Source of the DNA: an uncultured SAR116 cluster alpha proteobacterium
Lineage (GTDB): Bacteria > Pseudomonadota > Alphaproteobacteria > Puniceispirillales > Puniceispirillaceae
Length of the DNA: 64,000 nucleotides
Assembly (NCBI GenBank): GCA_902632595.1
Contig: CACPDC010000004.1
Coordinates: 43,375-107,374 of the forward strand
Reading direction: 5' to 3'
In this document: piece by piece, positions 9,701 to 19,819 of the stretch
Position numbering within the stretch: position 1 is the first letter of the stretch
How the letters are laid out: each line of letters begins with the position of its first letter
Position numbers and translations under genes: made by a program
The notes under the pieces: model-generated
What the model was told of the DNA's origin: nothing
Databases searched by the model: none
Seen by the model: only the letters and a program-made list of their open reading frames with translations

Positions 9701-12220
9701 CATCTGATTGAGGGTCATAACACTGAACGGGTTTACCTCACCATCCAGGATATTATTTTGTTTATCAGAAAATTTAATTTCTTCTTCCGTTAAATCTACG
9801 AAGCCTCGAACTGCAGCTGTACCGAAAGAATGACCGGCACCCTCAGACCGCTCTTTAAATAATCCAAGAATAGGTATGTCATTCGATGTTTGTATTTTCT
9901 TCGAATATGAGTGCCAATCCGCGGCTGATTGCGAAATAGTCCGAAATCGTACTCCTCCCACAGGTGTTTTCATATTTGGGAGCATGCGAGATAGAACTGG
10001 ATCATTAGTGTCAAGAAAATTTGGTTCAAAAAATTCTCCCCCTATGTAACTCTCTGCCGTACAAAGACCAACCTTCCCCATTGTTTTCATTAACGCTTTT
10101 TCACCAGCTTTCCGAAAACGCTGAAAAGCTTCAGTGGCCTTTTCATCTCCAAACAGCTCTTCCGCTCTCAATCTTACCGAGATCGGATAAACGGCTGAGG
10201 CCCCAAAGCCTAAAGCACATGCTATGTGATGTGATGACACAATTTGGCCGCTCTCTGCTATGACCGAAACCTTGAGTCTTAGTCCATCCGCGATTAACTT
10301 TTGATTAATTGCCGATATTACTAAAATTAGCGGGATTGATGCAAACTTTTTGGACATACCTCTGTCTGATAGTATGGCTATACCGCCCTTTTTTTGAGCA
10401 AAATTAGCGACGTTGTCGCAAACATTATCAATGGCTCTAAGTAAATTATCTTCGTTAATTTCAACATTATCAGGCTCTGGCTCATAGAGAATATCGAATG
10501 TCTCACACGGCGTAAATTTTTGCTCTCTTATTTTTAAAATTTCGGACATTTTTAGAATTGGACTATCCAAAATTATTTGCTTTGATCTAGATTTTCCATT
10601 ATGCGGCTTCTCACCCAAGGAAACTCTTAGAGTCATTCCATCGGCTTCTCTGATTGAATCTAATGGTGGGTTTGTCACTTGAGCAAACCTTTGACTAAAA
10701 TATTTTGCTATACCACCTTCAACATCCGAAAGCGCATTTATAGCGTTCCCGTAACCCATAGCCGACACTTTTTCGGAACCATAATTAAGCATGGGATCTA
10801 GCAAAAATTTAAAACTTTCTTGATTATGAGAATACGCAACGTATCTAGCATTCAACTCAAGATCACCATCATAAGATGAAGCTGCCACCTCTGGTTTAAC
10901 TTTTGGTTCAGGAAGACTTTTAATTTTAACGCTAAGGTTTGACAGTAGTTTCTGATAGTCCACTCGACTGGCTAAATTTTCTAGCGTTTCATTTGTTCGA
11001 AAGGTTTTCTTTAGACCATGGTCGTAGTAAATCATACCACCAGCCTCAACTCGACCACGACTTATTATTTTTTCGGGATCAAAATATATCTGTCCAGCTT
11101 CTGAAGTAACCGCAAGAAACTCAGCCGTCTCTACGCTTCTCAGCGGTCTCAAACCTAATCTATCTAATCTAGCACCTATTATTTTACCATCCCCAAATAT
11201 AAGTGCCGCTGGGCCATCATTCTTTTCCTCAAATAACGAAAAATATTCAAGCATAGCTTTTACTGGTTTACTGATGTTTTTGTCATTCTCCCAGGCAGGT
11301 GGCATCATTGACACAACAGCAGTAACTAAATCTAAATTTTCTTCAAAAACTCTTGAATTAAGTGTTTGATCCAATCTACAGGAGTCGGATTGGCCCTTGG
11401 GTCTTATAATTTGATTATTTCTTGCAAGTGCTATAGCTGTTTCAGACAAACGATTTTTTTTATCCGTATTCAACTCACCATTATGCGCCATCAATCTAAA
11501 AGGTTGCGCCATCGTGGGGTGTGGGTCAGTATTTGTGGAAAACCTCGTGTGAAAATAAAGAGAATGAACCTCGTGTTCTGGATCATTAAGATCATTGAAG
11601 TAAGGTATCAATTCCCAAGAGTTCAATCTTCCTTTTAACACTTGAAGCTTTGATGATAAAGATAATGGATAAAAACCCTCCAAACTCAGGTCTTGGTAAG
11701 CACGGGCTTCTATCATTAACATACTTTTGTAAATTTCAGAATCGAAATTATATGTTTCGTGTTTACGGTCTGGCCGCAAAAATATCCATTGTTTTATAGG
11801 AAGTTGATATTTTTGTGCTCTCTTATCAAGCTTTTCCATATTCACGGGAACTGTTCGCTGCAAAAGGACTTTAAAATCAAATTTATTGAATGTTTGTTTA
11901 ATAATTTCATTTGCACGATTATGCTGTTTTTTGTCATTTGGAAAGAAAAAATTACCAACCCCGAATTTTCCTGTTTTTAATTTGGAGTCTGTTAGTTTTG
12001 AAAAAAATGATTCAGAGAGGTCAATTGATACGCCTGCGCCATCACCTACACCCTCTGCCGACATACCTCCCCGATGAGGAACTGCGCATAACGCTTCATT
12101 ACCCAGTTTCAGAATTTCGTGAGTTTGATTACCGTCTTTCCTTGTAAGAAAACCAACACCGCAAGCGCTGTGCTCTAAATTGGGATCATACAAACCAAGG
12201 TGCCTTCTAAGTTTTTTCAA
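6701..12220 (-). CDS. gltB: Glutamate synthase large subunit (GltB-type) with C-terminal extension
   Basis: 1,839 residues, about 300 longer than usual GltB. Start is a TTG with GGGAG upstream. The class II glutamine amidotransferase domain opens with the nucleophile Cys20 (HSACGVGF) after a short propeptide. It is followed by the central domain and the FMN barrel (RFGVWAGY, KPGEGGQLP, AGNTGGTGAAAV). The 3Fe-4S cysteines lie in KCVMAKNCNIKCPAG, and the GxGxG beta-helix follows (GKGACGGKI, GGMSGGFAY region). About 190 residues beyond the usual end (from roughly KSRKEITEEL) match nothing I know. The enzyme makes two glutamates from glutamine plus 2-oxoglutarate. Normal bacterial partners are GltD (NADPH) or ferredoxin. 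No gltD is nearby; a diflavin reductase gene overlaps the 3' end instead. The cluster cysteine spacing (C-x5-C-x3-C) is one residue tighter than the usual C-x5-C-x4-C. Confidence 0.9.
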   Translation of the reverse strand: MKKLRRHLGLYDPNLEHSACGVGFLTRKDGNQTHEILKLGNEALCAVPHRGGMSAEGVGDGAGVSIDLSESFFSKLTDSKLKTGKFGVGNFFFPNDKKQHNRANEIIKQTFNKFDFKVLLQRTVPVNMEKLDKRAQKYQLPIKQWIFLRPDRKHETYNFDSEIYKSMLMIEARAYQDLSLEGFYPLSLSSKLQVLKGRLNSWELIPYFNDLNDPEHEVHSLYFHTRFSTNTDPHPTMAQPFRLMAHNGELNTDKKNRLSETAIALARNNQIIRPKGQSDSCRLDQTLNSRVFEENLDLVTAVVSMMPPAWENDKNISKPVKAMLEYFSLFEEKNDGPAALIFGDGKIIGARLDRLGLRPLRSVETAEFLAVTSEAGQIYFDPEKIISRGRVEAGGMIYYDHGLKKTFRTNETLENLASRVDYQKLLSNLSVKIKSLPEPKVKPEVAASSYDGDLELNARYVAYSHNQESFKFLLDPMLNYGSEKVSAMGYGNAINALSDVEGGIAKYFSQRFAQVTNPPLDSIREADGMTLRVSLGEKPHNGKSRSKQIILDSPILKMSEILKIREQKFTPCETFDILYEPEPDNVEINEDNLLRAIDNVCDNVANFAQKKGGIAILSDRGMSKKFASIPLILVISAINQKLIADGLRLKVSVIAESGQIVSSHHIACALGFGASAVYPISVRLRAEELFGDEKATEAFQRFRKAGEKALMKTMGKVGLCTAESYIGGEFFEPNFLDTNDPVLSRMLPNMKTPVGGVRFRTISQSAADWHSYSKKIQTSNDIPILGLFKERSEGAGHSFGTAAVRGFVDLTEEEIKFSDKQNNILDGEVNPFSVMTLNQMKDAFDIDENGYINTSFEELDESVIDNFEITSAYRKFSLDIFEERMNRPAALRDILSLPADITYMTTYEDIKREMMLFNRAGNNDFVIRGLTCVKVSEDNFNLNLTGPLAYDLGRLDILAQTLIDRFNEDIKGHFVSSRSLNITAAGFAKDYLERLRGAPSSIEIDMVQPASEITKKIASGAMSHGALVASAHEAVAHGTNMVGGMSNSGEGGEHISRYGTIRASRIKQFASGRFGVWAGYLADPKLEEIEIKIGQGAKPGEGGQLPAAKVTVEIAAARGGTPGVELISPPPHHDTYSIEDLAQLIHDAKAARVRVIVKLVSSEGIGTIAVGVAKAGADVINVAGNTGGTGAAAVTSLKYTGRAAEIGIAEVHQALCHNGLREKVVLRSSGAMQTGLDIIKASLLGADSFEFGTTALMMLKCVMAKNCNIKCPAGLTTNAETFSGDPRALAQYLLNIAHEVREILAMLGFKNLEEARGRSDLLHLLDHPASIGHLNLREMLTRVEAEKVKKPKYMPRDYSVDDFLLGQVENFLRSDETEIILKPNTPLNNRNKSVGGQLSIDIERILNYGKKMKSGSIVTDNRGRCFLDYESVKIATQGSAGQSFGAFCNDGMVFEHTGTCNDGVGKGACGGKIIVKSPAGGGKHYGDNVLVGNFTLFGASGGKTFIEGQAGDRFAVRNSGATAVVEGVGEFCAEYMTNGAILNIGGFSKGFGNGMSGGFAYQYDPENIFEQFVSHDSVILGKIGQGETSEAVHEHAVKQMLEWHYLATKSSKAKKIIQDWDKIKEKIWWVMPKALLQYQDYEEILSSKSRKEITEELAIALANHQVKKIKSAWKLNSPVNGGAIPSENKESKKSMAELLNSYTVLDMAQKIILKKSKNIWNGNISDQLTKNLIMTEDFSLMTELSKYAKEALADYTDEEIAILVANKRLTDFKQALALRNVISMESPATYSWIIYQNQKNVNALGSIPSFDELFAKSTLAELSQTVFMDRSNEISKYTH

Positions 12221-12578
12221 AGAATATAACTCCCAAAGTAAATAACAAACATCTGAGTAATTGAAGAAAAAAATGGACGATTTTTGTCTGCTTTAATTTC
12301 AATTAATACAGATATAATTCAGTCTCAAATAGAGCAATTATGATTGAACCCAAAATCTTTCACCAGCAGATTTATTTCATTCAATTCCAAACAGCATGTT
12401 ACAAAAAACGTGCCACTTAGGTCAGTATGTATTACCTTTTTTTATAAATTTCAAGTTTAAAAATTAAAAATTTTTTAAAAATATATAGAAAGGTGAATTA
12501 ATATGGAGTTATTGACACACAACTTACTGATAAAACGAGATTTGTTATATTAAGTATCTTCCTAAGGCAGTTTTTAAC
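12221..12578. other. Spacer upstream of gltB
   Basis: About 358 bases between the gltB start and the stop of the NDUFA9-like gene, both on the minus strand. It should contain the gltB promoter. It is AT-rich with long T and A runs near 12430-12490. A 16-codon plus-strand ORF (around 12503) has a fair ribosome binding site but no downstream plus-strand gene; I do not call it. No riboswitch or clear operator was recognised. Confidence 0.45.
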
Positions 12579-13526
12579 TCATGACCGCGCAAATTTTCCA
12601 CCTTGTCGGTAACAATTTAAATAAATTGGGACATGCGCTTCTATTGGTTGAGGGGTGATACTTAAAGATGTAATATTTGCCATATTATCACTAACCACGT
12701 TATTCGTATTCAACATACGGAGCTGGTCAATGGTAATTGGAGGATTTGGAAGGATAGACATTAAACCTGCAGGAATTTTCATTGCAACTAGTGGCACAGG
12801 AAGCAACATTCTTTTTTTATCAATAACGTTGAGTATGTAAGTCAAAAGCTCTTCAAAAGTGTAGATGGTAGGTCCTCCTAGCTCATAAATCTGTCCATCT
12901 GTTTGCTTATTGGCCAGACAATATAAAATCGCATCAGCAACGTCACCCACAAAGACAGGCTGAAACTTAGTTTTTCCTCCACCTAAAAGAGGTAATGCCG
13001 GCACCACCATAGCCATTTTGGCAAATCTATCAAAAAATCCATCACCTGGCCCAAACACTATTGATGGTCTTAAAATAGTGCTGTTAGGAGAAGAACGCAG
13101 CAAGTTTCTTTCACCCTCGGCTTTAGTTTTTTGATATATGCTATTCGAATTTAAGTCAGCCCCAATAGCAGATATGTGAACTATCTTTTTGGTATTTAAC
13201 CTTTTGGCTATACAGGAAATTCTTTGTGGCAATTCAGCCTGTGCATTTTCAAAATTTTGTTTTCCTGACGGATGAAAAATTCCAATTAAATTTACAACGT
13301 AATCCGCGGAGAACATAACTCTTTCTAAATCAGAGTCTTGCAATGCGTCTCCCGACATTATTGTTATCTGACCAACATCCCCCATTGGTTTAAGGTTTTT
13401 GGCACGTACAGCATTTCTGGTCAAAACTGTTATGCGAGTGCCTGCACGGGCTAATTTTTCAACAAGCGCCCGTCCGATAAAACCAGAGCCTCCAATTAAA
13501 CAAACGGTTCTATTTTTCAATTGCAT
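12579..13526 (-). CDS. NDUFA9-like NAD(P)-binding protein (complex I-associated, atypical SDR)
   Basis: About 315 residues. The Rossmann motif VCLIGGSGFIGRALVEKLA is at the N-terminus, followed by TRNAVRAKNL, MSGDALQDSDL and VVNLIGIF, the pattern of the atypical short-chain dehydrogenases that include the mitochondrial complex I subunit NDUFA9. Alphaproteobacteria commonly carry such a gene. Suggested roles are complex I assembly or quinone-related redox chemistry, but bacterial function is not settled. I start at the internal ATG (13526), which has GGAA upstream, instead of the 13541 ATG. The gene is transcribed away from the copper chaperone gene. Confidence 0.8.
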   Translation of the reverse strand: MQLKNRTVCLIGGSGFIGRALVEKLARAGTRITVLTRNAVRAKNLKPMGDVGQITIMSGDALQDSDLERVMFSADYVVNLIGIFHPSGKQNFENAQAELPQRISCIAKRLNTKKIVHISAIGADLNSNSIYQKTKAEGERNLLRSSPNSTILRPSIVFGPGDGFFDRFAKMAMVVPALPLLGGGKTKFQPVFVGDVADAILYCLANKQTDGQIYELGGPTIYTFEELLTYILNVIDKKRMLLPVPLVAMKIPAGLMSILPNPPITIDQLRMLNTNNVVSDNMANITSLSITPQPIEAHVPIYLNCYRQGGKFARS

Positions 13527-13897
13527 GAATATTTCCATCAAAATAATTTTACAGATTATATAACAATATATCGTCCAGCATATAAGGTCATATAAGATAT
13601 AACCAGATAAATTCTAGATTTCTGCAACTACTTTTTTTTCGTACCCTGATCTTTAGAATATCTTCTCATTTTAAAGGGATTTTAGAAATAATATGTAAAA
13701 TTATTTTATTGAGCTCATTATTAATTTAAGGTGCCAATCAATAAAGTTGCGCCTAACCTTGAATTAGATGATTTTTAATTTTAAGAATAAAAAACAAATA
13801 AAGTGTCAAAATTGTTTTACAAAGAAAAATTTAAAAGGTTCAATACATCGAATTACATATTTTTTTACCACGCAAATCTCTAGGATAGGTATTTCCA
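13527..13897. other. Divergent AT-rich spacer (NDUFA9-like / PCu(A)C genes)
   Basis: About 370 bases, including the possible longer start of the NDUFA9-like gene. It must hold promoters for both divergent genes. An overlapping 67-codon plus-strand ORF in the track (13768-13971) lacks family resemblance and clashes with the chaperone gene. Nothing else is recognisable. Confidence 0.4.
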
Positions 13898-14380
13898 TTG
13901 CGCACTCTTTTTATATTTTTTTTGGCTTTATTCATTTCACTTATGCAATCCGCAAATGCCCAAAAGGTTGAGTTTGGTGAACTAGTTATTTCCAATGCTT
14001 GGATTAGAAATACTCCTGCTAACCATCATTTGACCGCTGGTTATCTTAAGATTGAAAATGTCGGAGATATGGATGATAAATTAATTGACGTATCCAGCTC
14101 AATTGCTGAAGAAGTTGAGATTCACCAGATAATAATGGAAAATGAAATAATAAAAATGCGTCCTTTAAAAGACGGATTGACAATCCGCGCTGGAGACATT
14201 GTTCACCTAAAACCAGGTAGCGTACACCTTATGTTTCTGAGACTAAAGAAACTAATTTTACCTACCGAACTTTACGAAATAAACTTAACATTTCTTAACG
14301 CTGGTAAATTGACAGTCAAGGCTTTAGTTAAATCTGGCCCAATTAGCGCGATGCAGCATCAAAATGAGCATAAGCATTAA
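13898..14380 (+). CDS. Periplasmic copper chaperone PCu(A)C
   Basis: 160 residues starting at TTG, with AGGATAGG placed well upstream as ribosome binding site. A Sec signal peptide (MRTLFIFFLALFISLMQSANA, cleavage after ANA) leads to a DUF461 cupredoxin-like domain. The copper ligands appear as the HQIIM / KMRPL / HLM set: a histidine, a methionine ten residues later, then a C-terminal His-x-Met. The C-terminus is His-rich (HQNEHKH). PCu(A)C delivers Cu(I) to the CuA or CuB site of cytochrome c oxidase in the periplasm. There is no adjacent sco or cox gene. Confidence 0.88.
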   Translation: MRTLFIFFLALFISLMQSANAQKVEFGELVISNAWIRNTPANHHLTAGYLKIENVGDMDDKLIDVSSSIAEEVEIHQIIMENEIIKMRPLKDGLTIRAGDIVHLKPGSVHLMFLRLKKLILPTELYEINLTFLNAGKLTVKALVKSGPISAMQHQNEHKH

Positions 14381-14541
14381 TTTATAAGGAGCTTTTAAGC
14401 CCTCTTACCCAAGGTTTATTAAAAATATACTTATGCAAAATTTAGTAAAGTTTTTAGGGGTTCGCGAGAGTGATTTTATCTGGTATCAAACGGGTATACT
14501 TAAGACAAATAATTTTCGATAATTTTATAAAGGGGCGCAAT

Positions 14542-15540
14542 ATGACCATGAGGGTAGCAATTAATGGTTTTGGAAGGATTGGAAGAAATATATTAAGAGC
14601 TCATATTGAAAAGCCTCGTGAAAATATTGAAGTGGTTGCTGTTAATACTGTCCCATCTATTGTCGATTCCGCTTATCTTTTGGAGTTTGATTCTGTTCAT
14701 GGCAGATTGCCAATACCCGTCCAAACTGAAGATAATATGATGTATGTTGGAAATAATAAAATACAATTTTTAAGTGAACGTAATCCAGATGATCTTGATT
14801 GGGGTTCGGTCGGCGTGGATGTAGTAATGGAATGTACAGGTATTTTTACCGATGCAAAAAAAGCAGCAATACATATAAGTAGAGGTGCTAAAAAAGTGCT
14901 TGTTTCGGCTCCATCTACTGGAGCCGATTTAACTGTAGTATTCGGAGTGAATCAGAACCTTATTTCATCTGAGCAAAAAATAATTTCAAATGCTTCGTGT
15001 ACGACGAATTGTCTTGCTCCGATAGCCTACATTCTTAGTAAGTCATGTGGAATTAAACAAGGTTTCATGACAACAATTCATAGCTACACAGGTGACCAAC
15101 GTATACTGGACACAGAACATAATGATTTGTACCGCTCTCGTGCTGCCGCATTGAACATGATTCCGACCACTACAGGAGCAGCCAAGGCAGTTGGGCTTGT
15201 ATTACCAGAGTTGAACGGTAAACTTGATGGAGTAGCTATACGTGTTCCCACACCCAATGTATCCGCCGTAGATTTCGTTTTCGAGCCATCGAGACAAATA
15301 TCTGCAGAGGAAATCAACCAATTAATTGTTAATGCCGCTAAGGAAGAGTTGAAAGGAGTTTTAGATTTTACAGACCGAGAATTAGTATCAACAGATTTCA
15401 ATCATCATCCCGCATCTTCGATAGTACATCTTGATCAAACCAAGGTTTTGAAAGACGGTATGACTCGTATTTTTAGCTGGTATGATAACGAATGGGGTTT
15501 CTCAAATAGAATGCTAGACACTGTATCCTGTATGATTTAA
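14542..15540 (+). CDS. gap: Glyceraldehyde-3-phosphate dehydrogenase, type I
   Basis: 332 residues from the ATG at 14542, which follows AAAGGGGC. The track's upstream 24 codons are not GAPDH-like. The N-terminal NAD-binding motif is AINGFGRIGRN. The catalytic cysteine is in NASCTTNCL, the phosphate site is in YTGDQRILDTEH, and the usual TTTGAAKAVG and WYDNEWGFSNRM motifs are present. It interconverts glyceraldehyde-3-phosphate and 1,3-bisphosphoglycerate. No other glycolytic or Calvin-cycle gene is adjacent. A strong hairpin terminator follows the stop. Confidence 0.92.
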   Translation: MTMRVAINGFGRIGRNILRAHIEKPRENIEVVAVNTVPSIVDSAYLLEFDSVHGRLPIPVQTEDNMMYVGNNKIQFLSERNPDDLDWGSVGVDVVMECTGIFTDAKKAAIHISRGAKKVLVSAPSTGADLTVVFGVNQNLISSEQKIISNASCTTNCLAPIAYILSKSCGIKQGFMTTIHSYTGDQRILDTEHNDLYRSRAAALNMIPTTTGAAKAVGLVLPELNGKLDGVAIRVPTPNVSAVDFVFEPSRQISAEEINQLIVNAAKEELKGVLDFTDRELVSTDFNHHPASSIVHLDQTKVLKDGMTRIFSWYDNEWGFSNRMLDTVSCMI

Positions 15541-15567
15541 TGAAATTTAATCTTTCAAGGAATGAAT

Positions 15568-15596
15568 AAACGGCTTGGTTATACCAAGCCGTTTTT
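15568..15596. terminator. Hairpin terminator between convergent gap and katG
   Basis: A perfect 12-bp inverted repeat (AAACGGCTTGGT / ACCAAGCCGTTT) with a 3-base loop, followed by a T-run on the plus strand and preceded by A residues. It lies 27 bases after the gap stop and 20 bases before the katG stop, so it probably terminates gap and perhaps katG as well. Confidence 0.9.
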
Positions 15597-15615
15597 AATA
15601 AATAACATTTATCAT

Positions 15616-17757
<2,142 letters not shown>

Positions 17758-17873
17758 TTATCTCCCAAACTACTTCAACCTATAAGGATATCATAATTAT
17801 TTGTTTTTATTTTGTTATAAATTGATAAAAAACAGTTATAAAGTTTATTTAAAGAATGTTCTCTGTCAATTGA

Positions 17874-17890
17874 TTTAGAATGATTTTAAA
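17874..17890. promoter_or_regulatory. Candidate Irr-box (ICE) upstream of katG
   Basis: TTTAGAATGATTTTAAA is an inverted repeat of two 7-base arms around TGA. It differs at one base from the ICE consensus TTTAGAA-N3-TTCTAAA reported for alphaproteobacterial Irr. It sits about 120 bases upstream of katG and downstream of the irr-like gene. A second short palindrome, AGAA-TG-TTCT, lies at 17853-17862. In such AT-rich DNA a chance match is possible, but the context favours a real site. Confidence 0.5.
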
Positions 17891-17963
17891 GTATTTTTGT
17901 TATCATATCATGAAAATTGGATGAGACCAAAAGCTCTGAAATTATTCTCAGTGCGGGAAACTA

Positions 17964-18374
17964 TCATCTTTGTGGCTTGACCCTTATAGTTAACTCCATT
18001 GATTCGGTTTCAAATCCATCAGGAAGTTTTGGCAGTCCTGCAATTGAAATTGTTGAATCGTCAATGTCCATCAACTCTCCTGTATCAACATTTAAGAAAT
18101 GATGATGGTAAGATAAATTTGTGTCGAAAATAATTACATCTCTCACCACATGAACTTTTTTAAGTAGGCCTACCTTATGAAATTGATTCAGACAATTGTA
18201 AACTGTGGCAAGCGCCATTTTTTGACCTTGTTTCTGTATCGTAAGATATAAACTCTCTGCGCTAACGTGAGTGTGATTAGGCCCAAATAGCAATCTTCCC
18301 ACGAGAACCCGTTGTCTAGTCGGTCTCAACCCAGCTTTTTGTAGCAATTTGATGATTTCTTGTTTATTCAACAT
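17964..18374 (-). CDS. irr: Fur-family regulator, Irr-like
   Basis: 136 residues. The N-terminal winged-helix carries GLRPTRQRVLVGRLLFG and ALATVYNCLNQF, the DNA-recognition helix region. The metal/heme region has the HHHF motif (SYHHHFLNVDTGELMDID), typical of Irr and related PerR-type proteins. The C-terminal CxxC pairs of classical zinc-binding Fur are absent. Irr regulates heme and iron genes in response to heme. The GLRPTRQR and HHHF pattern favours Irr over Fur, Mur or PerR, but PerR function cannot be excluded given the neighbouring katG. Confidence 0.75.
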   Translation of the reverse strand: MLNKQEIIKLLQKAGLRPTRQRVLVGRLLFGPNHTHVSAESLYLTIQKQGQKMALATVYNCLNQFHKVGLLKKVHVVRDVIIFDTNLSYHHHFLNVDTGELMDIDDSTISIAGLPKLPDGFETESMELTIRVKPQR

Positions 18375-18530
18375 AGGCCCAACATGCTGATTTTGACTTT
18401 GCAGTTTTGATTGGAAGTATTTATTTTGTCAAGATATTCTTCATGTTTCCTTTAGTAAGCATGACTTTTACGATAGCATGTAATATAAGCAACGAAAATC
18501 CATAAATTAAACTTGGAGTAGGCAGGACAT

Positions 18531-19121
18531 ATGAATGCGATTATTTCTTTTTTAAAGCAGCGTCGATCTGTTATGATTCGAAAACTTGAACCTCATCCTT
18601 TGCCAGAGACCGATCTCCTATCCATCCTCGAATGTGGATCCAGAGTTCCAGACCATGGGATGCTGTCACCATGGAAAATCATCGTAATTGCTGGTGATCA
18701 AAGGAAAAAACTTGGCCAATCTTGCCTAAGATCCGAATTTGCAAAGCTCAACCCTGAAGCAACAGATGCAATGCTTGAATTTGAAGAAAAAAGGTTTGAA
18801 CAAGCATCCGTTGTTCTATGTGTCATTTCAAAGCCAGTAGACCATCATAAGATTCCAAAATGGGAAATGCATTTATCTGCAGGCGCTGTTTGTCAGAACT
18901 TACTCATAGCCTCACTTGCACTTGGTTATGGGGCGCAATGGGTAACACATTGGTATTCGTACAACGAAAAAATGTTGCAAACACTAGGCGGCGATCCTGC
19001 TACTGACAAAATAGCAGGTTTCATCTATATTGGAAAAAAAACAATCGAGCCAAATGAACGAAATCGACCAAACATCTCAAAAGTTATAGTGAGATATGGT
19101 GAAAAACACGAGGAAGGTTAA
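18531..19121 (+). CDS. Nitroreductase family protein (FMN-dependent)
   Basis: 196 residues, YdjA-like compact nitroreductase. The N-terminal RRSVMIRKLEP (FMN-phosphate contact), PDHGMLSPWKIIVI and GAVCQNLLIASLALGYGAQW motifs are the family pattern. These dimeric flavoproteins use NAD(P)H to reduce nitro compounds or quinones; the physiological substrate is unknown. The gene is divergent from irr and is followed 8 bases later by the RNase D gene, so the two are likely co-transcribed. Confidence 0.85.
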   Translation: MNAIISFLKQRRSVMIRKLEPHPLPETDLLSILECGSRVPDHGMLSPWKIIVIAGDQRKKLGQSCLRSEFAKLNPEATDAMLEFEEKRFEQASVVLCVISKPVDHHKIPKWEMHLSAGAVCQNLLIASLALGYGAQWVTHWYSYNEKMLQTLGGDPATDKIAGFIYIGKKTIEPNERNRPNISKVIVRYGEKHEEG

Positions 19122-19129
19122 TAAAGTAA

Positions 19130-19741
19130 ATGAAGATATTTCTCTATGAACATGACCTTCCAAACAATTTAAACCTTGGAGAATCAGTTGCAATAGATAC
19201 AGAAACACGCGGACTTAATATAAACAGAGACAGACTATGCCTAGTCCAATTATCTGATGGTAATGGGGATGCCCACCTGGTCCAAATTTGTGCCCGAAAA
19301 CAAAAAAGTCCGAATCTTGAAGCACTGCTTAAAGATGATAAAGTTGAAAAGCTATTTCATTTTGCTAGATTTGACCTAGCGGTTCTCACACGGAATTTGT
19401 GCCCAGTTTTTGGTCCTGTTTATTGCACTAAAATTGCCTCGAAATTAGCAAGGACATATTCCGATCGTCATGGGCTCAAAGAGCTATGTTCTGAATTACT
19501 CTCTGTCGAATTATCAAAACAACAACAGTCAACGGACTGGGGAGCCGAAGTTTTGACTGAAGCTCAAAAAAAGTATGCTGCTAGCGATGTTCTATTTTTG
19601 CATAAGTTGAAAGAAAAATTGAATGAGCAACTCGACAGAGAAGGTAAGTTAGAAATCGCAAATCGTTGTTTCGATTTTTTAACTCATAGAGTTTCACTTG
19701 ACTTGCTAGGTTACCAAGAATTAGATATTTTCCACCACTAA
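19130..19741 (+). CDS. rnd: Ribonuclease D, short form (3'-5' exonuclease)
   Basis: 203 residues containing only the DEDD exonuclease domain. The motifs are AIDTETRGL (Exo I), FHFARFDLAVL (Exo II) and KYAASDVLFLHKL (Exo III, with the Tyr typical of DEDDy). The HRDC domains of E. coli RNase D are absent, as in most alphaproteobacterial short forms. It trims tRNA 3' ends in the family's known role. It precedes lptC by about 80 bases, an arrangement common in alphaproteobacteria. Confidence 0.88.
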   Translation: MKIFLYEHDLPNNLNLGESVAIDTETRGLNINRDRLCLVQLSDGNGDAHLVQICARKQKSPNLEALLKDDKVEKLFHFARFDLAVLTRNLCPVFGPVYCTKIASKLARTYSDRHGLKELCSELLSVELSKQQQSTDWGAEVLTEAQKKYAASDVLFLHKLKEKLNEQLDREGKLEIANRCFDFLTHRVSLDLLGYQELDIFHH

Positions 19742-19819
19742 TTTTCATTTAAACAGGATTAATTTGTCGCTCTTAGACAAGCCTTTTTACTTCCAGAAAA
19801 TTGGAAAGAGTAAGTTAAA

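Noticed and set aside
12503-12553. 16-codon ORF with a fair ribosome binding site upstream of gltB, plus strand
   Set aside because: No downstream plus-strand gene to regulate and no family match; likely chance in AT-rich DNA.
13768-13971. 67-codon plus-strand ORF overlapping the copper chaperone start
   Set aside because: Overlaps a well-supported signal peptide in another frame and has no recognisable domain.
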